DNA of 64,000 bases from Trichomonas vaginalis G3 (lineage: Eukaryota > Parabasalia > Trichomonadida > Trichomonadidae): contig NC_067206.1 in NCBI RefSeq assembly GCF_026262505.1, positions 14,814,205 through 14,878,204 of the forward strand, in the 5' to 3' direction. A model generated the notes under the pieces. It worked only from the letters and a program-made list of their open reading frames with translations. It was not told the origin of the DNA and did not search any database. How positions within the stretch are numbered: the stretch's first letter is position 1; each line of letters starts with the position of its first letter. Of this stretch, positions 29,059 through 40,027 are shown piece by piece. The translations under genes and the position numbers were made by a program.

Positions 29059-32000
29059 CTAAATTTTTTCGAAAATCAAATATTTCGGTGTATTATATGC
29101 GCCTTTGTTTAAATTATTCGCCAATTCCTCATCACGAATGTAAGATATTTTGGTATTACAAAAGAGAATCCATGAATTGATGTTTTCGTCCAAAATAATA
29201 ATATTATATTGTCGACTGTGATAAGTTATTATGGCTACTGGTTTGGATTTTACAGCTGGATTGTTATTCCATGTGTAATCATCCAATGGAAACGTAAAAC
29301 CAGCAACATCAATAAAAAGATAATCTGAAAAAGTAGGAGTAACTTGAAGTTCGTTATTATTAACAAGAGGAATGTCAATTTTATCTGTAAATCTCCAGCA
29401 GAATTTTTTGAAATAATCAATAAGATCTAGTTGCCTAGCTTCACATGCAAGCGATTCTTGTAATTGTTTGAAAGCATCAATTGGATCAGCTTGATGTATC
29501 TTTTGCCGTTTCGAGTACAGGTGATACAGATAAGTAACATCTGCATTTTCCGAAAAGTTCCGATTTGTGAGCGATAATATTTCTTTGTATATTAACTGTT
29601 GCTCATTGGGATTAGAGAATAATTCGTCACATAGTTTGTGCATTAATGGTCGAAATGTAATAAGTTGAACAATAACGGCAAGAACACTGAGATTTTTTCC
29701 AAGCTTGATACCAAGCTTTTGTTTTTTAGGCTTATTATGAGTTTTTCTGAGTGTCTGTGGAAGTTGTATCAAATCAGGATGAAAATCTGCTATCATTTCA
29801 AGAGATGGTGGATTGTGGCTGAGGACGTTAAGATAATTGATTGCGTTTATCTTAATTTTCTCAAAGTTATGAAAATCAGTAAAAGCTGAATTCATAATTT
29901 CTAATGCTTGCTGAGAATCGTAAACTGCAACAGCCGAGATGTTTTCTTCATTAATACGAATTAAGGATGGGCACTCATTAGGGTGATGAAAAAAATCAAG
30001 TCTAGCAAAGTCAATATATTAAAAACAGTGAAGACTATTATATAGCGTTATAGTGCACAAGCTCAAATATTTAGTGATGCATTTCTCGAACTTATTTTAT
30101 TTATAACTTAACCTTGAAACATGAATTTTAGTATATCATGAGCATATTTTTTCTAATTTTGCAATACTTATAATATCATACCAGGATTCATGTGGAAGTC
30201 TAATATTTGGTATATAATATTCTTACAATAAATGTATTAATTCAATTATATTCAAAATGATGGGTCGCAATTTTTACTGAAATTGCAAATTTAATTTCAA
30301 CAATGAAATTATTGTTTAAAAAAAATAGCACAACAGCAAGATGGACAATCATATATAGAATTATAATGCTCCATATAATGCTTTGATTTGATGCGTATAT
30401 AATGTTATTTTTCGAACATCTTTGTAAAAAATTGATTTTTGTAATTTTTGAAAAAATTCGATTTTATTTCGAGATTTCCTCTATAGGTGAAATATATTGA
30501 ACAATATTCCTATGGGAGAAAATAATTGTAAGTATGAGTACTTTCATTAATACTATGGGTGCCATGGTTATCGCTCAAACGATCAAGTTATATCTCGATT
30601 GCGTAAATTGAAATTTTGCTATTTTCTAAATTCACGGCAACAACATTCTTTTATCCTGATCGTACATCACAATATTTGAATGTGCGACCATTTGTTCAAG
30701 AAACCGTCAAGTTATTCTTCATTTTTCATGCCGCGGCGAACAAAAGCAGTTGCAAAGCGTATAAAGAACTTAGTTCAAAGCGCGAAAAATAGGGTAGAGC
30801 CATATGTCGTCAACACTGTTGAATTTGTGCTATCTGTATTATTGAGCGGCGCTACATTTTGCCAATCAGAATTTCAATTCATGCTGAATAACATCAAAGT
30901 TCCGTCAGAAGCTACATTTCATCGAGTCCAAGAAAAGGTTGGTCGTGTTATCATAGAAGTTGCCAGAGAATCTGTTAATTATTGGAAATCTCGAATGAGA
31001 AAATGTTCGGGACTTTTGTTTGACGGTTCTTGGAGTCAGAGAAGAAATGCAATGTTTTGCTATGTACAATTTGTAGAAGAGAAACTCAAAAAAATTGTAG
31101 ATTGGGAAGTGATATCTAAATCTTTTAAAAATTTCAAAGGTAATTTCAACGGAAAATCAAATGAAATGGAATTTGAAGGCTTAAAAAGAATGCTGAAGCG
31201 TTGGAATAATGAAAAACGTGTAAATTTTTTTGTGCATGATGGCGATGTCAAAATTGTTTCTACAATCAAAAATACGTTCAAAGGTATCAGAGAATACAGA
31301 GATCCTGGACATTTTCTTAACAATATACAGAAAAAGCTCAAACTGCCAGAATTCAGAATCTTATCTAGCATTTCAAAGAATTTATTGCGTTGGCTTAGGC
31401 AACTTCTCAATGACACACATATGTCAATTAAAACAAAGAAGTTTTTATGGTTGAATTCCGCTAAACATTATGCCGGAAATCATAAATTTTGTCCAGATCC
31501 TGAAAAATGCAAGATGATTAAACCATGGAAATATGCAAAAAATAAAACTGCTATAAAAACACTTAAAAAATTCCTCGAAGATACCGTAAAAATCTTTGAT
31601 ATGGTAAAAAAGATTCATTCAACTCAAGTAGTTGAATCGATAACCCATATCAAAGCAATGCTTGCTAATAAAAATATTAATTGGCATGCTTCTTGGCCAA
31701 TTAGGATGGCAGTCACAATATTGCATTTCAATGAAAGTATGTTTGAAACGATTGTAGCAATAAGATACAGGTTAAATTTACCAACAATGCCAGAAATGAT
31801 GAACAGATATTTCAGAATGTATGATACAACAAAAGATTTAATCAAAGCATTCAAAAATTCAAAGCAAGTTCAAAAAAAGTTTGCGGCATTAAGAGCTATA
31901 AAGAGAGGTCTTCAAGCTACCGATGATTGTATTACTCTTAAATCACATAAATAATTATTAAATTTATTTCACCCTCAAAACATCATAATCTTGCACCTTC

Positions 32001-33821
32001 TTTGAATAAACGCTTTCACCTTCTATTTTTAATTAATGTTTTTTAATTGTCCAAAATTTTTAGATTATATAAGATATAATTTTTTATAAAAGTATTATTT
32101 TCTAAAAGATAAGTATATATTCTTAATCACAAAACCTAGCATTTTATCATATCTATATATCAGCTTCCTAAATATAATACTCATATAGTTAGTATGATTT
32201 TAATGTTTTTGAACATGAAACGAAAATATGATTACAATCATATAACATAATGGAGTTATTGATATAACTTATATGCATGATACATTAAGAAGTCTTCCAA
32301 CAATATAGATATAGTTGTAGATTCCTATGATTCCTTTTATATTGTGAGATAATAACATTTTTATGCTGTCAGGAGCCTATGAGTGCCCATCCTTAAAGAC
32401 GAGTACGTATTATAAAGATCTTGTTTAAATTTGGATAATAAACTTTGGAATTCTTGAGGATCATCTGGAATTTCCTTCGCCTTGAAGAAAAATGAAAACC
32501 TTTTCCAATCTGGTGGTACTTTGATATCGGAACCAAATATAGATTTTTTGTTGAATTTTGGATAATCTGTTGGAAGTGAAAGATTTTCAGATTCTGACGG
32601 TTCTTCATCCGCTGGCGGATCCTCATCGTCAGTGTATTCAATTTTTTCGGATCTGGATCCATCTTTTGACGGTTTATAAGGAACTAAGTCAGCAAATTCT
32701 GGGTCAATTTCATCTGGAATGTAATGAACGCATCTGTTATGATTTCTGTAGTTTTCCGAAGTTCTTCTGATATGGTCATAATCGGATTTATTTTCGAAAT
32801 TTAATATAACTTGTAAAATATCTTCATCAAAATAAGAATCATCTATACCCATTAATCTTCTTAGTTTTGTCTTCCAATTGTCTTCATTATACGCAAATAC
32901 AGAAACAAAAATTCTGGCTGGAAATCCAATAATCCAAGGAAGATTTTTGGGGACTAAATGGGCTTTCAATGAATTGAAAGCTTCGTTGAAATTTGTATGA
33001 TATTGTTTGCTGATTCTTAGAAACAATGGAGCAATATTTGTAATAATTTCTCTTTTTTCGATATGCTCTGGTGATTCTCCTGGATATCTATTAATTAATC
33101 CTATCCATCTCTGAACCTTTTGCTCTGGTTTTAATTTTGGGCATGCAAAAAGGATCCTAAATATTTTTTCAAATTTAGGATATTTAGTGACAATTTTTGA
33201 AAATGCTGATTTTATCACATGATTTGGATCTCTTACATGTGATAATTGTGCACCAGAATTTTCTATCATTGTTGAATCTTTAACATCACCATCTGAGCAA
33301 AAAACTTTTATTTTTTTCCATAAATCAGATTTCAACATATCACGTAATGCATAGCTTTCCATTAATCCTGGTGAAATTTTTGGTTCAACCAAAATTTTGG
33401 GACTTTTGAATTTTATTAATTCTGGATGCCTTGAAACTATTCTAAAATCTAATATTTTGTTTGTATTTATATCTATAAGCGTAATGACGGCATGTAAAGC
33501 ATCGCGCTTAGAACTCCATGCGCAATCTAATGAAACATTAAATTTGTATTCTGAATCATGTTTAAGAATTTCTTGTATATTAGCTTCACAACTTGCTGTT
33601 GCAACTTTCTCAAGATCTGGCAATATGCTCTTTAGATGCGCAAGTAATGTAGTTTCTGTTGGGCAATGAAAGTTTAGGAGTGATGCCAATTCGATGTGTT
33701 TTGAAAATCCTGCACCAGATATAAGAGAAATGTAAGTACTTTTTTGGCAGTCATCAGCTTTATATGTTATTAATATCTCTTCAATTGTGTATCCTTCCAT
33801 GATTGGAATAGAATACTCCAT
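29059..33821 (-). CDS. Outer Kolobok transposase with USP-like C-terminus, about 776 codons, split by a nested element
   Basis: The gene starts at 33821, runs to the TTAA at 32393-32396 and resumes at 29960, ending at 29059. Counting TTAA once, the frame is continuous (777 codons with stop). Core landmarks are VSLDCAWSSKRDAL, KVFCSDGDVKDST, HVRDPNHVIKSAF and GFPARIFVSVFAYNE, each paralleled in the nested transposase. An acidic linker follows. The last 90 residues (VAIITYHSRQYNIIILDEN, NSWILFCNTKISYIRDEEL, YLIFEKI) look like the C-terminal half of a ubiquitin-specific protease, with Asn where the catalytic His is expected. Confidence 0.75.
29965..32392. mobile_element. Kolobok-type transposon (nested), TTAA target, 2428 bp
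   Basis: TTAA lies at 29961-29964 and 32393-32396, and both ends read GGATGGGCACTCAT inward. It sits inside the transposase gene of the outer Kolobok element. It has one open transposase gene, so it may be able to move. The stretches 29965-30679 and 31955-32392 show no other gene. Confidence 0.88.
30680..31954 (+). CDS. Kolobok transposase of nested element, 424 aa
   Basis: Core landmarks are CSGLLFDGSWSQRRNAMF, NFFVHDGDVKIVSTIKN, EYRDPGHFLNNIQKKL, HYAGNHKFCPDPEKC and WPIRMAVTILHFNESMFE; the first two give the Asp residues of the DDE site and the HYAGNHKFCP segment is a Cys/His motif typical of the group. No break is visible. ATG 30680 is the first start; ATG 30728 (MPRRTKAVAKRIKN) is an alternative with a basic N-terminus. 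It lacks the USP-like tail of the outer enzyme. Confidence 0.85.
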   Translation: MCDHLFKKPSSYSSFFMPRRTKAVAKRIKNLVQSAKNRVEPYVVNTVEFVLSVLLSGATFCQSEFQFMLNNIKVPSEATFHRVQEKVGRVIIEVARESVNYWKSRMRKCSGLLFDGSWSQRRNAMFCYVQFVEEKLKKIVDWEVISKSFKNFKGNFNGKSNEMEFEGLKRMLKRWNNEKRVNFFVHDGDVKIVSTIKNTFKGIREYRDPGHFLNNIQKKLKLPEFRILSSISKNLLRWLRQLLNDTHMSIKTKKFLWLNSAKHYAGNHKFCPDPEKCKMIKPWKYAKNKTAIKTLKKFLEDTVKIFDMVKKIHSTQVVESITHIKAMLANKNINWHASWPIRMAVTILHFNESMFETIVAIRYRLNLPTMPEMMNRYFRMYDTTKDLIKAFKNSKQVQKKFAALRAIKRGLQATDDCITLKSHK

Positions 33822-34831
33822 AGGAAGAGCTAAAATCCCGCCAAATTTTACGGTTTTTTAATACAAAAGTAATCAAAGTGAATAAAGCAAAGATATATAT
33901 TGTATTTAATCAGTCAATTGATATTGGGTAGAATATATGCTCAATATTTCATTTTTCAAATTTATTATTTCAAAAAACCAATAATTGGCGACATTGTTTA
34001 CTGTAATAATTATTTTTAATGAAAACACTATATGCCTTCCTTATTTTCTTTCTTTTTTATTTTTTTTTTGAAAAAATCAAAAAAACTCGAAAAAAAAATC
34101 AAAAAATCACAAAATCGATGAATTCTCAACGTCATTTAAATCTTCAAAATCGTAGAGATTGGTCATAATATAACTAAGCATTATGATATGGTAAAGTTCA
34201 AAAAATCTCTCTTGAACGAGATAAAAGCTTAACAGAAATAACCTTAAAAGTGCTTTTCTGAGGGTGGTCTATCGTCTATAGGGCACCCTTAAAGATCTTT
34301 TCGGTGGAAAACCTACTCCAAAATCAATTTGGGACCAGGGTCCTAAATGGACAAAGGACTTAAACCCAAATCCTGAGTTCGAAATACAGCCTCGTAACTA
34401 AAAATAAAGTAAAAATACGAATAAACATTTTATTATAATTTAAATATTTTTTTATTCATAAAGTAATACGATATATAGCTAAGCTATGTAAGGATATTCT
34501 GATGCTGAGAGTTTAAGAACTTTAAATTACGTATAGAAAAAAAATCATTTAATATTTTGTAACATTTTTTAAATTGATAGATAGTTAGATTTTGTAGGGG
34601 AAGGTAAGATTCTTTGTGGAGAAATTGTATAAATTTGCATAGTGTTAGATTCAGAATAGGAGCATATGATCCAGTGATTGTGTCTAATGGTTTTAAGGTG
34701 CTAATTGGAAGTAGAAAAAAATTGTTGCAATAACATCATATTGCAAAAAAGTTTTTAAAATATGATGTATGAATAAGAGTATGATTGGTATAGTTTGGGT
34801 TGTATAAATGTGATTGAACAATTGTTAATGG

Positions 34832-35202
34832 AAAGTTCAAAAACTTGGGTGCAATCAGTTCTGATTGCACCCAAGTTTTTGAACTTTGTATAAGAAATTG
34901 TTGGCTATGATGTACTGATCATGAATCAGTACATCATAGCCAACAATTCCTTCGCAAACAGCGGGAGACTTTGTCTGAATAGGTTAACATTCAGACAAAG
35001 TTTCCCGCTGTCAGAGAGGGAATTAGAGGGTGAGAGATATATAGATAGACTATATATCTTTCACCCTTTCATTCTCTCGAGAAAGTTCAAAAACTTGGGT
35101 GCAATCAGTTCTGATTGCACCCAAGTTTTTGAACTTTGTATAAGGAATTGTTGGCTATGATGTACTGATTCATGAATCAGTACATGATAGCCAAAAATTC
35201 CT
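34832..35202. repeat. Serial-hairpin array in the rve-type transposon
   Basis: Modules run B (AAAAACTTGGGTGCAATCAG), A (TTGTTGGCTATGATGTACTG), D (GCGGGARACTTTGTCTGAAT), C (GAGGGTGAGAGATATATAG), B, A. This is the order of the MULE-A1 array read in reverse. The stretches 34401-34831 and 35203-35460 hold no gene. Confidence 0.88.
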
Positions 35203-35691
35203 TCCCAAACAACCCGAAATTTGTCTAATTCCACACTAATTTTATTAATTTATCTAAGCTTTTATCCTCGTCTACAATTTAATCATCAATAATTATCTCT
35301 TGTTCTATTTCACTATTATATATATATTTATATGATTTGATTTAAAAAAAATAAATAAATAAATTAATATATCATTTACTCAAATATATCAAAAGTTTTA
35401 TTTTTATATATAAAGATAACTACTTTTTAAAAAATACCCTATATATTTTTGTCATTTAAACTTGTCACTTTTTGTCAGAAGTGAAGTGAACCGAATTTTC
35501 ATGCACAACAGTATTTTATTGTTATAATAAAAATCCTTAAATGCGCTGAATTTTATAATTTTTTAGAATTCTATTTTATTAGACAAATTATAATAGTATA
35601 CTGAATGTTTTGATTTGGCTGTTTCAGAAATGGTAATTTTCAAGTAGATTTTTGTGAATTAGAAAATAATTGCATTTCGAGTTCAAAATTT

Positions 35692-36061
35692 GAGGAGGCG
35701 ACAAGATTGCCCATGTCACTTTTTTAAGAGTCATAATGTGCGACAAAAATTTGTTCCCATACTAGCAAGACTTAGACATTCTATATGAATCTGGATCATA
35801 TAATACTAAAGAACAAATTGTTGCTACAAGATTTGTCCAACGCTTCTCAGGCTCCGATTCTCTCTCATAAAATTTGACAAGTAAATTACTTTGTAAATTA
35901 TGACGGCAGTATTGAATTGTTTTGGCATGTGACACCATAAAGTATTCAATATTGAGTACTTTACGTCATCACGCCAATAACACGCGAACCCTTTATAAAC
36001 CTGGTTAAAAACATAGTTTAAGGTTACTGAAAGGTGACATAGACACTTTTGTCACGTCCTC
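35692..36061. mobile_element. Short GAG-ended transposon, 370 bp, 10-bp target duplication
   Basis: TTCAAAATTT lies at 35682-35691 and 36062-36071. The ends read GAGGAGGCGACAAGATTGCC and GAGGACGTGACAAAAGTGTC, each followed by NATGTCAC. Ends and duplication length match the C1-C3 family. No gene; the left terminal region also has GTCACTTTTTTAA. Confidence 0.8.
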
Positions 36062-36071
36062 TTCAAAATTT

Positions 36072-36874
36072 TTACTTATAGTAATGATATTTTATTTTTT
36101 ATTGAGGGACTAAACAAATGACAAGGTCTTTGGCTATAATTATAACCTTATAATATAGGAATAGCAAATATGACAGCTCCATTCAAAATATGCAGGAGGA
36201 TCGACATCTTTTGTGAAATCAGGGTTCTAATAAAAATGTCAATAAAATCTGAGATATAATGAGTAACAGTTAAGGCTGAAGTTGATATATGCAAGTCAAA
36301 AATAGATCGTACATGTAAAATTTATCTTCATTATAGTAATTTTATCTAAAAATTCAAGTAATCTAGTTTTTAACATCTTTATACTATATTGGTTTGTTAT
36401 TTCTTTTTATAAACGCAAAGCCATCTAAATATACTGCATCTATCTTGTGAATCAATGCATGGAGTAGGGGTAATTTTAGCTAAAAGTGACACGCCTGTAA
36501 AAAGTGACACACCCGTGAAAGGTGTGATTACCGATCGGTAATTTCGACAGTTTAGAATTTAAAATTTTTTATGGAACTGTTGCGAGTTTCATAAAGAATT
36601 TAAGGAATATAAGCAAAGATTTGAATCAAAATCTTCGAACTAAGCCGATCGCTTCGCTCGCGGCTTTCTTTATTATTTTAAATTTGCATATTTCCATCAA
36701 AAGTTCATAAGGTAAAAAATTTCGTTTATATTATTGCAAAATAAAATCTTCATTATCAAAATAATATTAAATGATAATATAATATAATTTATAAACAACT
36801 ATTATTTAATAAAGTTTAATTGCCAAGGTTCATCTAATTTTTTGATTTTTAATGTTTTATGAATTTTATTTATC
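36072..36874. other. Noncoding AT-rich stretch with one element end
   Basis: No gene is visible. At 36480-36510 two AAAAGTGACACRCC words follow each other, as at the inner edge of a TIR, and a GTGTGATTACCGATCGGTAA palindrome follows at about 36520. Another palindrome, GCCGATCGCTTCGCTCGCGGC, is near 36645. Confidence 0.4.
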
Positions 36875-37138
36875 ATGTATATATCTAATGGAAAAAAAAC
36901 CAGAATTTTCGAAAAAGTGACACCAACTATTAAAGTTATTTTATTACTAGATTTATTTACAAATTATAAGATAATATCATTAACCGAATATATTTTTAAT
37001 ATAAATAAAAAACTTTTTTTATACAAAAAATTACAATCAATCGATAAATATTATAAAACATTTATTCCAAAAAGATTAAGTAATAGGTGGGATCCTGCAT
37101 ATAATATAATTTTATGTCATAAAGTTTACAAATTTTAG
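36875..37138 (+). CDS. Unidentified 87-aa ORF
   Basis: The ORF is Lys/Ile/Tyr/Asn-rich with TIKVILLLDLFTNYKIISLT and a C-terminal RLSNRWDPAYNIILCHKVYK. The last third looks more like real protein than random AT-rich sequence. It may be a relic; no family recognised. An AAAAAGTGACACC word lies inside it. Confidence 0.2.
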   Translation: MYISNGKKTRIFEKVTPTIKVILLLDLFTNYKIISLTEYIFNINKKLFLYKKLQSIDKYYKTFIPKRLSNRWDPAYNIILCHKVYKF

Positions 37139-37464
37139 ATGGACCACAGTGAGAATGTGATTGGTTAATTTAAAGGTGGTCTGATAAAGATATCGAAGCT
37201 TACTCAACACAGCATGAAGCAGTTTCTAATACACAATCTTACTAGTTGTGTTTCGGTCGCCAGCGCTCTCATAGAGGTGCTGATTTCAAAAACCACTACT
37301 TCAAATTATTCAACAATACTCAATGCAGCATGAAGCAGCTACTACTGCTGTATCTTACTGGTACTGTTCTTCGCTTCTTACTATCAACTCTAAAACTAGT
37401 TTGATGTATTATTTATTCAATATTAACCTTAATTATTTACAATTCTCACTTTTTCATTTTTTAA

Positions 37465-37734
37465 ATGAATCAATCCGTTCCTGCACCCCTTGCTGATACA
37501 AAACAATATATTGATTTCATTCATTATCTTCAATATGGAGTTCAAGCAGAGATGCGTGCTAACTGCAATTATCGGAAAGATTCGCATTTGAATTCAGATG
37601 GAGTAACAATTATTAGACATTACTGTAGATGGGGAAGTTGTAGTGCTAACTTTACCTTTGAAATGAAATCTAATCAATACAGATTTGTAAATGGACATCA
37701 TTTTCATAATCATGTTGGTGAACCACCGTCTTTT
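37465..37734 (+). pseudogene. MULE transposase N-terminal fragment
   Basis: The piece aligns in layout with the N-terminus of the MULE at 47290: MNQSVPAPLADTKQYIDFIH, YRKDSHL, then the zinc-finger part [20 protein letters not shown] ... [11 protein letters not shown]. It stops abruptly where a minisatellite begins at 37735. The 5' sequence 37141-37464 is noncoding and holds two similar ACTCARYRCAGCATGAAGCA words. Confidence 0.7.
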
Positions 37735-38022
37735 AAATATATACATATATAAATATATACATATATAAATATATACATATATAAATATATACATATATAA
37801 ATATATACATATATAAATATATACATATATAAATATATACATATATAAATATATACATATATAAATATATACATATATAAATATATACATATATAAATAT
37901 ATACATATATAAATATATACATATATAAATATATACATATATAAATATATACATATATAAATATATACATATATAAATATATACATATATAAATATATAC
38001 ATATATAAATATATACATATAT
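37735..38022. repeat. 16-bp minisatellite, about 18 copies
   Basis: The unit ATATATACATATATAA repeats perfectly over 288 bp. Long low-complexity ORFs on the minus strand ([13 protein letters not shown]) are products of the repeat. It lies exactly between the truncated MULE fragment and foldback element D1. Confidence 0.95.
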
Positions 38023-38409
38023 TGTAATAAACAGAAATTCATCAAAAGTGACAGCTCTCAATTTTTTGACATTTGTAAATTCTAAATTGAATGAGAAAAA
38101 TGAAATAATACTAAGCATAATACAATATTCTAGATTTAATTATAATTAGGAAAAAGTTAGTTTTGAGAGTACTTTTCATAGGAATATAGAATGAAATCTT
38201 CTGAAAAATAATATCACATAAACTCATATTATTTTCTAATATATAACTATTTTATATAAAAATCAAATTCAATGATCTTAAAAGCGAAGGATAAACCTCA
38301 AAATTTACGAATATAATGAGTGGGAATATAATGCTTATCTATCATAAAACCATATGAAATATCAATTTTTGCTTTACGCCTAATTTTTGACGACAATTAG
38401 CAAAAAATG

Positions 38410-38499
38410 TTAAATGCTAACACTCAGTCCATTTGAATATGAAAAATAAAATTGACTTTGATTAAATGTTTTTATTTATCATGCAATTCTTCTTGCGAC
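38410..38499. repeat. Left 90-bp direct repeat flanking element C2
   Basis: These 90 bp (TTAAATGCTAAC ... CTTCTTGCGAC) return base for base at 39938-40027, on the other side of element C2. In foldback copy D2 (about 52351-52440) the segment is present once. Confidence 0.93.
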
Positions 38500-38645
38500 G
38501 AGAAAGGGACAGACTAGCCCATTGTCACTTTTTAATTTAGCAAATGAACGCTTATGGAGTGGAGTTTTTGGGTAAATCTGATTTGCTTATAAATGAAATA
38601 AAATTAAAAGAAACCATATTGGCATTATATTATGCAAAAATAAAT

Positions 38646-39451
38646 AATCTTACTTAGTACTTTTAAAGTTAATTTCAGAAAAAATTTGACACAATGGTAT
38701 CCGGCACATACAAGTGGTGTACAACCAAAATATAAGTTGGTTTAAACATATATTGCTATATCTCATGATCTTACTTAGTACTTTTAAAGTTAATTTCAGA
38801 AAAAAATTGACACAATGGTATCCGGCACATACAAGTGGTGTACAACCAAAATATAAGTTAGTTTAAACATATATTGCTATATCTCATGATCTTACTTAGT
38901 ACTTTTAAAGTTAATTTCAGAAAAAATTTGACACAATGGTATCCGGCACATACAAGTGGTGTACAACCAAAATATAAGTTAGTTTAAACATATATTGCTA
39001 TATCTCATGATCTTACTTAGTACTTTTAAAGTTAATTTCAGAAAAAATTTGACACAATGGTATCCGGCACATACAAGTGGTGTACAACCAAAATATAAGT
39101 TGGTTTAAACATATATTGCTATATCTCATGATCTTACTTAGTACTTTTAAAGTTAATTTCAGAAAAAATTTGACACAATGGTATCCGGCACATACAAGTG
39201 GTGTACAACCAAAATATAAGTTAGTTTAAACATATATTGCTATATCTCATGATCTTACTTAGTACTTTTAAAGTTAATTTCAGAAAAAATTTGACACAAT
39301 GGTATCCGGCACATACAAGTGGTGTACAACCAAAATATAAGTTAGTTTAAACATATATTGCTATATCTCATGATCTTACTTAGTACTTTTAAAGTTAATT
39401 TCAGAAAAAATTTGACACAATGGTATCCGGCACATACAAGTGGTGTACAAC
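38646..39451. repeat. 121-bp tandem repeat inside C2
   Basis: Units start at 38646, 38767, 38888, 39009, 39130, 39251 and 39372, exactly 121 bp apart. The unit begins GATCTTACTTAGTACTTTTA and includes GGTATCCGGCACATACAAGT. As 121 is not a multiple of three, each unit shifts the frame. Confidence 0.95.
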
Positions 39452-39726
39452 CAAATCTTCGACTCGATGAACTTGTCATCGAGTTATATTCCAGTGTTGT
39501 TCCTTCATTCCTGATTAAGTTGCAAATTAAAGGTCTGGATTCAGAGAGAAGTGTTAAAGTTATCAAAAAAGTCACAAGAGATTTCGAAGAAATGACACAA
39601 TTTAAAAAAGTCGAATGCATCAGTATGCTTGAAGCTGTTCAGAAAGGTCTGAAAAATGATACACTTGATCCCAACATTGTTTACTCAACATTAAAATATA
39701 TATTGCAAAGAAAACATTTGATTTAA
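39372..39726 (+). pseudogene. Conserved C-family protein tail, about 118 codons
   Basis: The frame leaves the last repeat unit as TQWYPAHTSGVQPNLRLDEL and continues through a charged helix (RSVKVIKKVTRDFEEMTQFK) to SMLEAVQKGLKNDTLDPNIV and YSTLKYILQRKHLI, stop at 39726. The same tail occurs in C1 and, diverged, in C3 on the other strand. No full-length gene is visible. No family recognised. Confidence 0.55.
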
Positions 39727-39937
39727 TAAACATTTAATTTATTATAATTAATTTTTTATTACAGTATAGTAAAAAATGCTATAAATAAATTATTATATTT
39801 TATTAAAATGTGACTTTTAATAGTAAGTGAATAAAATAAATCAGGAATTGGGAAAGAAATAAGGTTAATTAAAAATAATGAAAATTACAAGTTTAAGGTT
39901 AATGAAAAGTGACAATGGGCGAGTTTGTCCCCCACTC

Positions 39938-40027
39938 TTAAATGCTAACACTCAGTCCATTTGAATATGAAAAATAAAATTGACTTTGATTAAATGTTTT
40001 TATTTATCATGCAATTCTTCTTGCGAC
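39938..40027. repeat. Right 90-bp direct repeat flanking element C2
   Basis: Identical to 38410-38499. The foldback sequence continues from here (CAAAGATTTGAATAAAATTT), as it does after the single copy in D2. Confidence 0.93.

Larger units (their letters stand above)
28540..34288. mobile_element. Kolobok-type transposon (outer), TTAA target, 5749 bp with nest
   Basis: TTAA flanks both ends (28536-28539 and 34289-34292), and the TIRs begin GGGTGCCCTATAGACGATAG on each side. It carries a minus-strand transposase interrupted by a second TTAA element. TTAA duplication plus this transposase type indicates the Kolobok superfamily; piggyBac was considered, but its transposase does not match. Confidence 0.85.
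27717..34400 (+). pseudogene. rve (IS481/IS3-like) DDE transposase gene split by a Kolobok element
   Basis: ATG 27717 opens a helix-turn-helix region (ADQVAKDLHIGRKN). A one-base change in an A-run near 27835 shifts the frame; then WQELGLNPKKLGRPETPL is followed by the core with Asp in QQWHTDLKNF, Asp in LLTDNGCKFTG and Glu in LNGKIERFWQ. At TTAA 28536 a Kolobok element interrupts the gene. Its C-terminus (DLFGGKPTPKSIWDQGPKWT) resumes in frame after 34292 and stops at 34400. Apart from the A-run shift, the frame is intact. Confidence 0.8.
27587..35510. mobile_element. rve-type DDE transposon with nested Kolobok elements, 15-bp flanking repeat
   Basis: The TIRs are TGTAATGCATGAAAATTCGG and TGTTGTGCATGAAAATTCGG, then TTCAMTTCA and a TGACA word. 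GTATTTTATTGTTAT lies on both sides (27572-27586 and 35511-35525). Inside are an IS481/IS3-like transposase gene, a 5.7-kb Kolobok insertion and a hairpin array near the right end. Without the nested part the element is about 2.2 kb. Confidence 0.8.
38500..39937. mobile_element. GAG-ended transposon C2, 1438 bp, between 90-bp direct repeats
   Basis: The ends are the same as in C1 (GAGAAAGGGACAGACTAGCC and GAGTGGGGGACAAACTCGCC). It differs from C1 mainly by a tandem expansion: six full 121-bp units plus a partial one (38646-39451) versus one plus a partial one in C1. It lacks a 9-10 bp duplication; a 90-bp direct repeat flanks it instead. Confidence 0.9.

Noticed and set aside
28540-34288. piggyBac element
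   Set aside because: The TTAA target fits, but both transposases have Kolobok-type motifs (DGSW, HDGDVK, RDPGH) and not the piggyBac DDD layout.
37594-38118. Minus-strand ORFs rich in Tyr and Ile over 37594-38118
   Set aside because: They are translations of the 16-bp minisatellite ([13 protein letters not shown]), open in several frames, with no gene signal.
38646-39451. CRISPR-like array
   Set aside because: The units are 121 bp head-to-tail without spacers, in a eukaryotic transposon; the hairpin arrays also lack a constant repeat with unique spacers.
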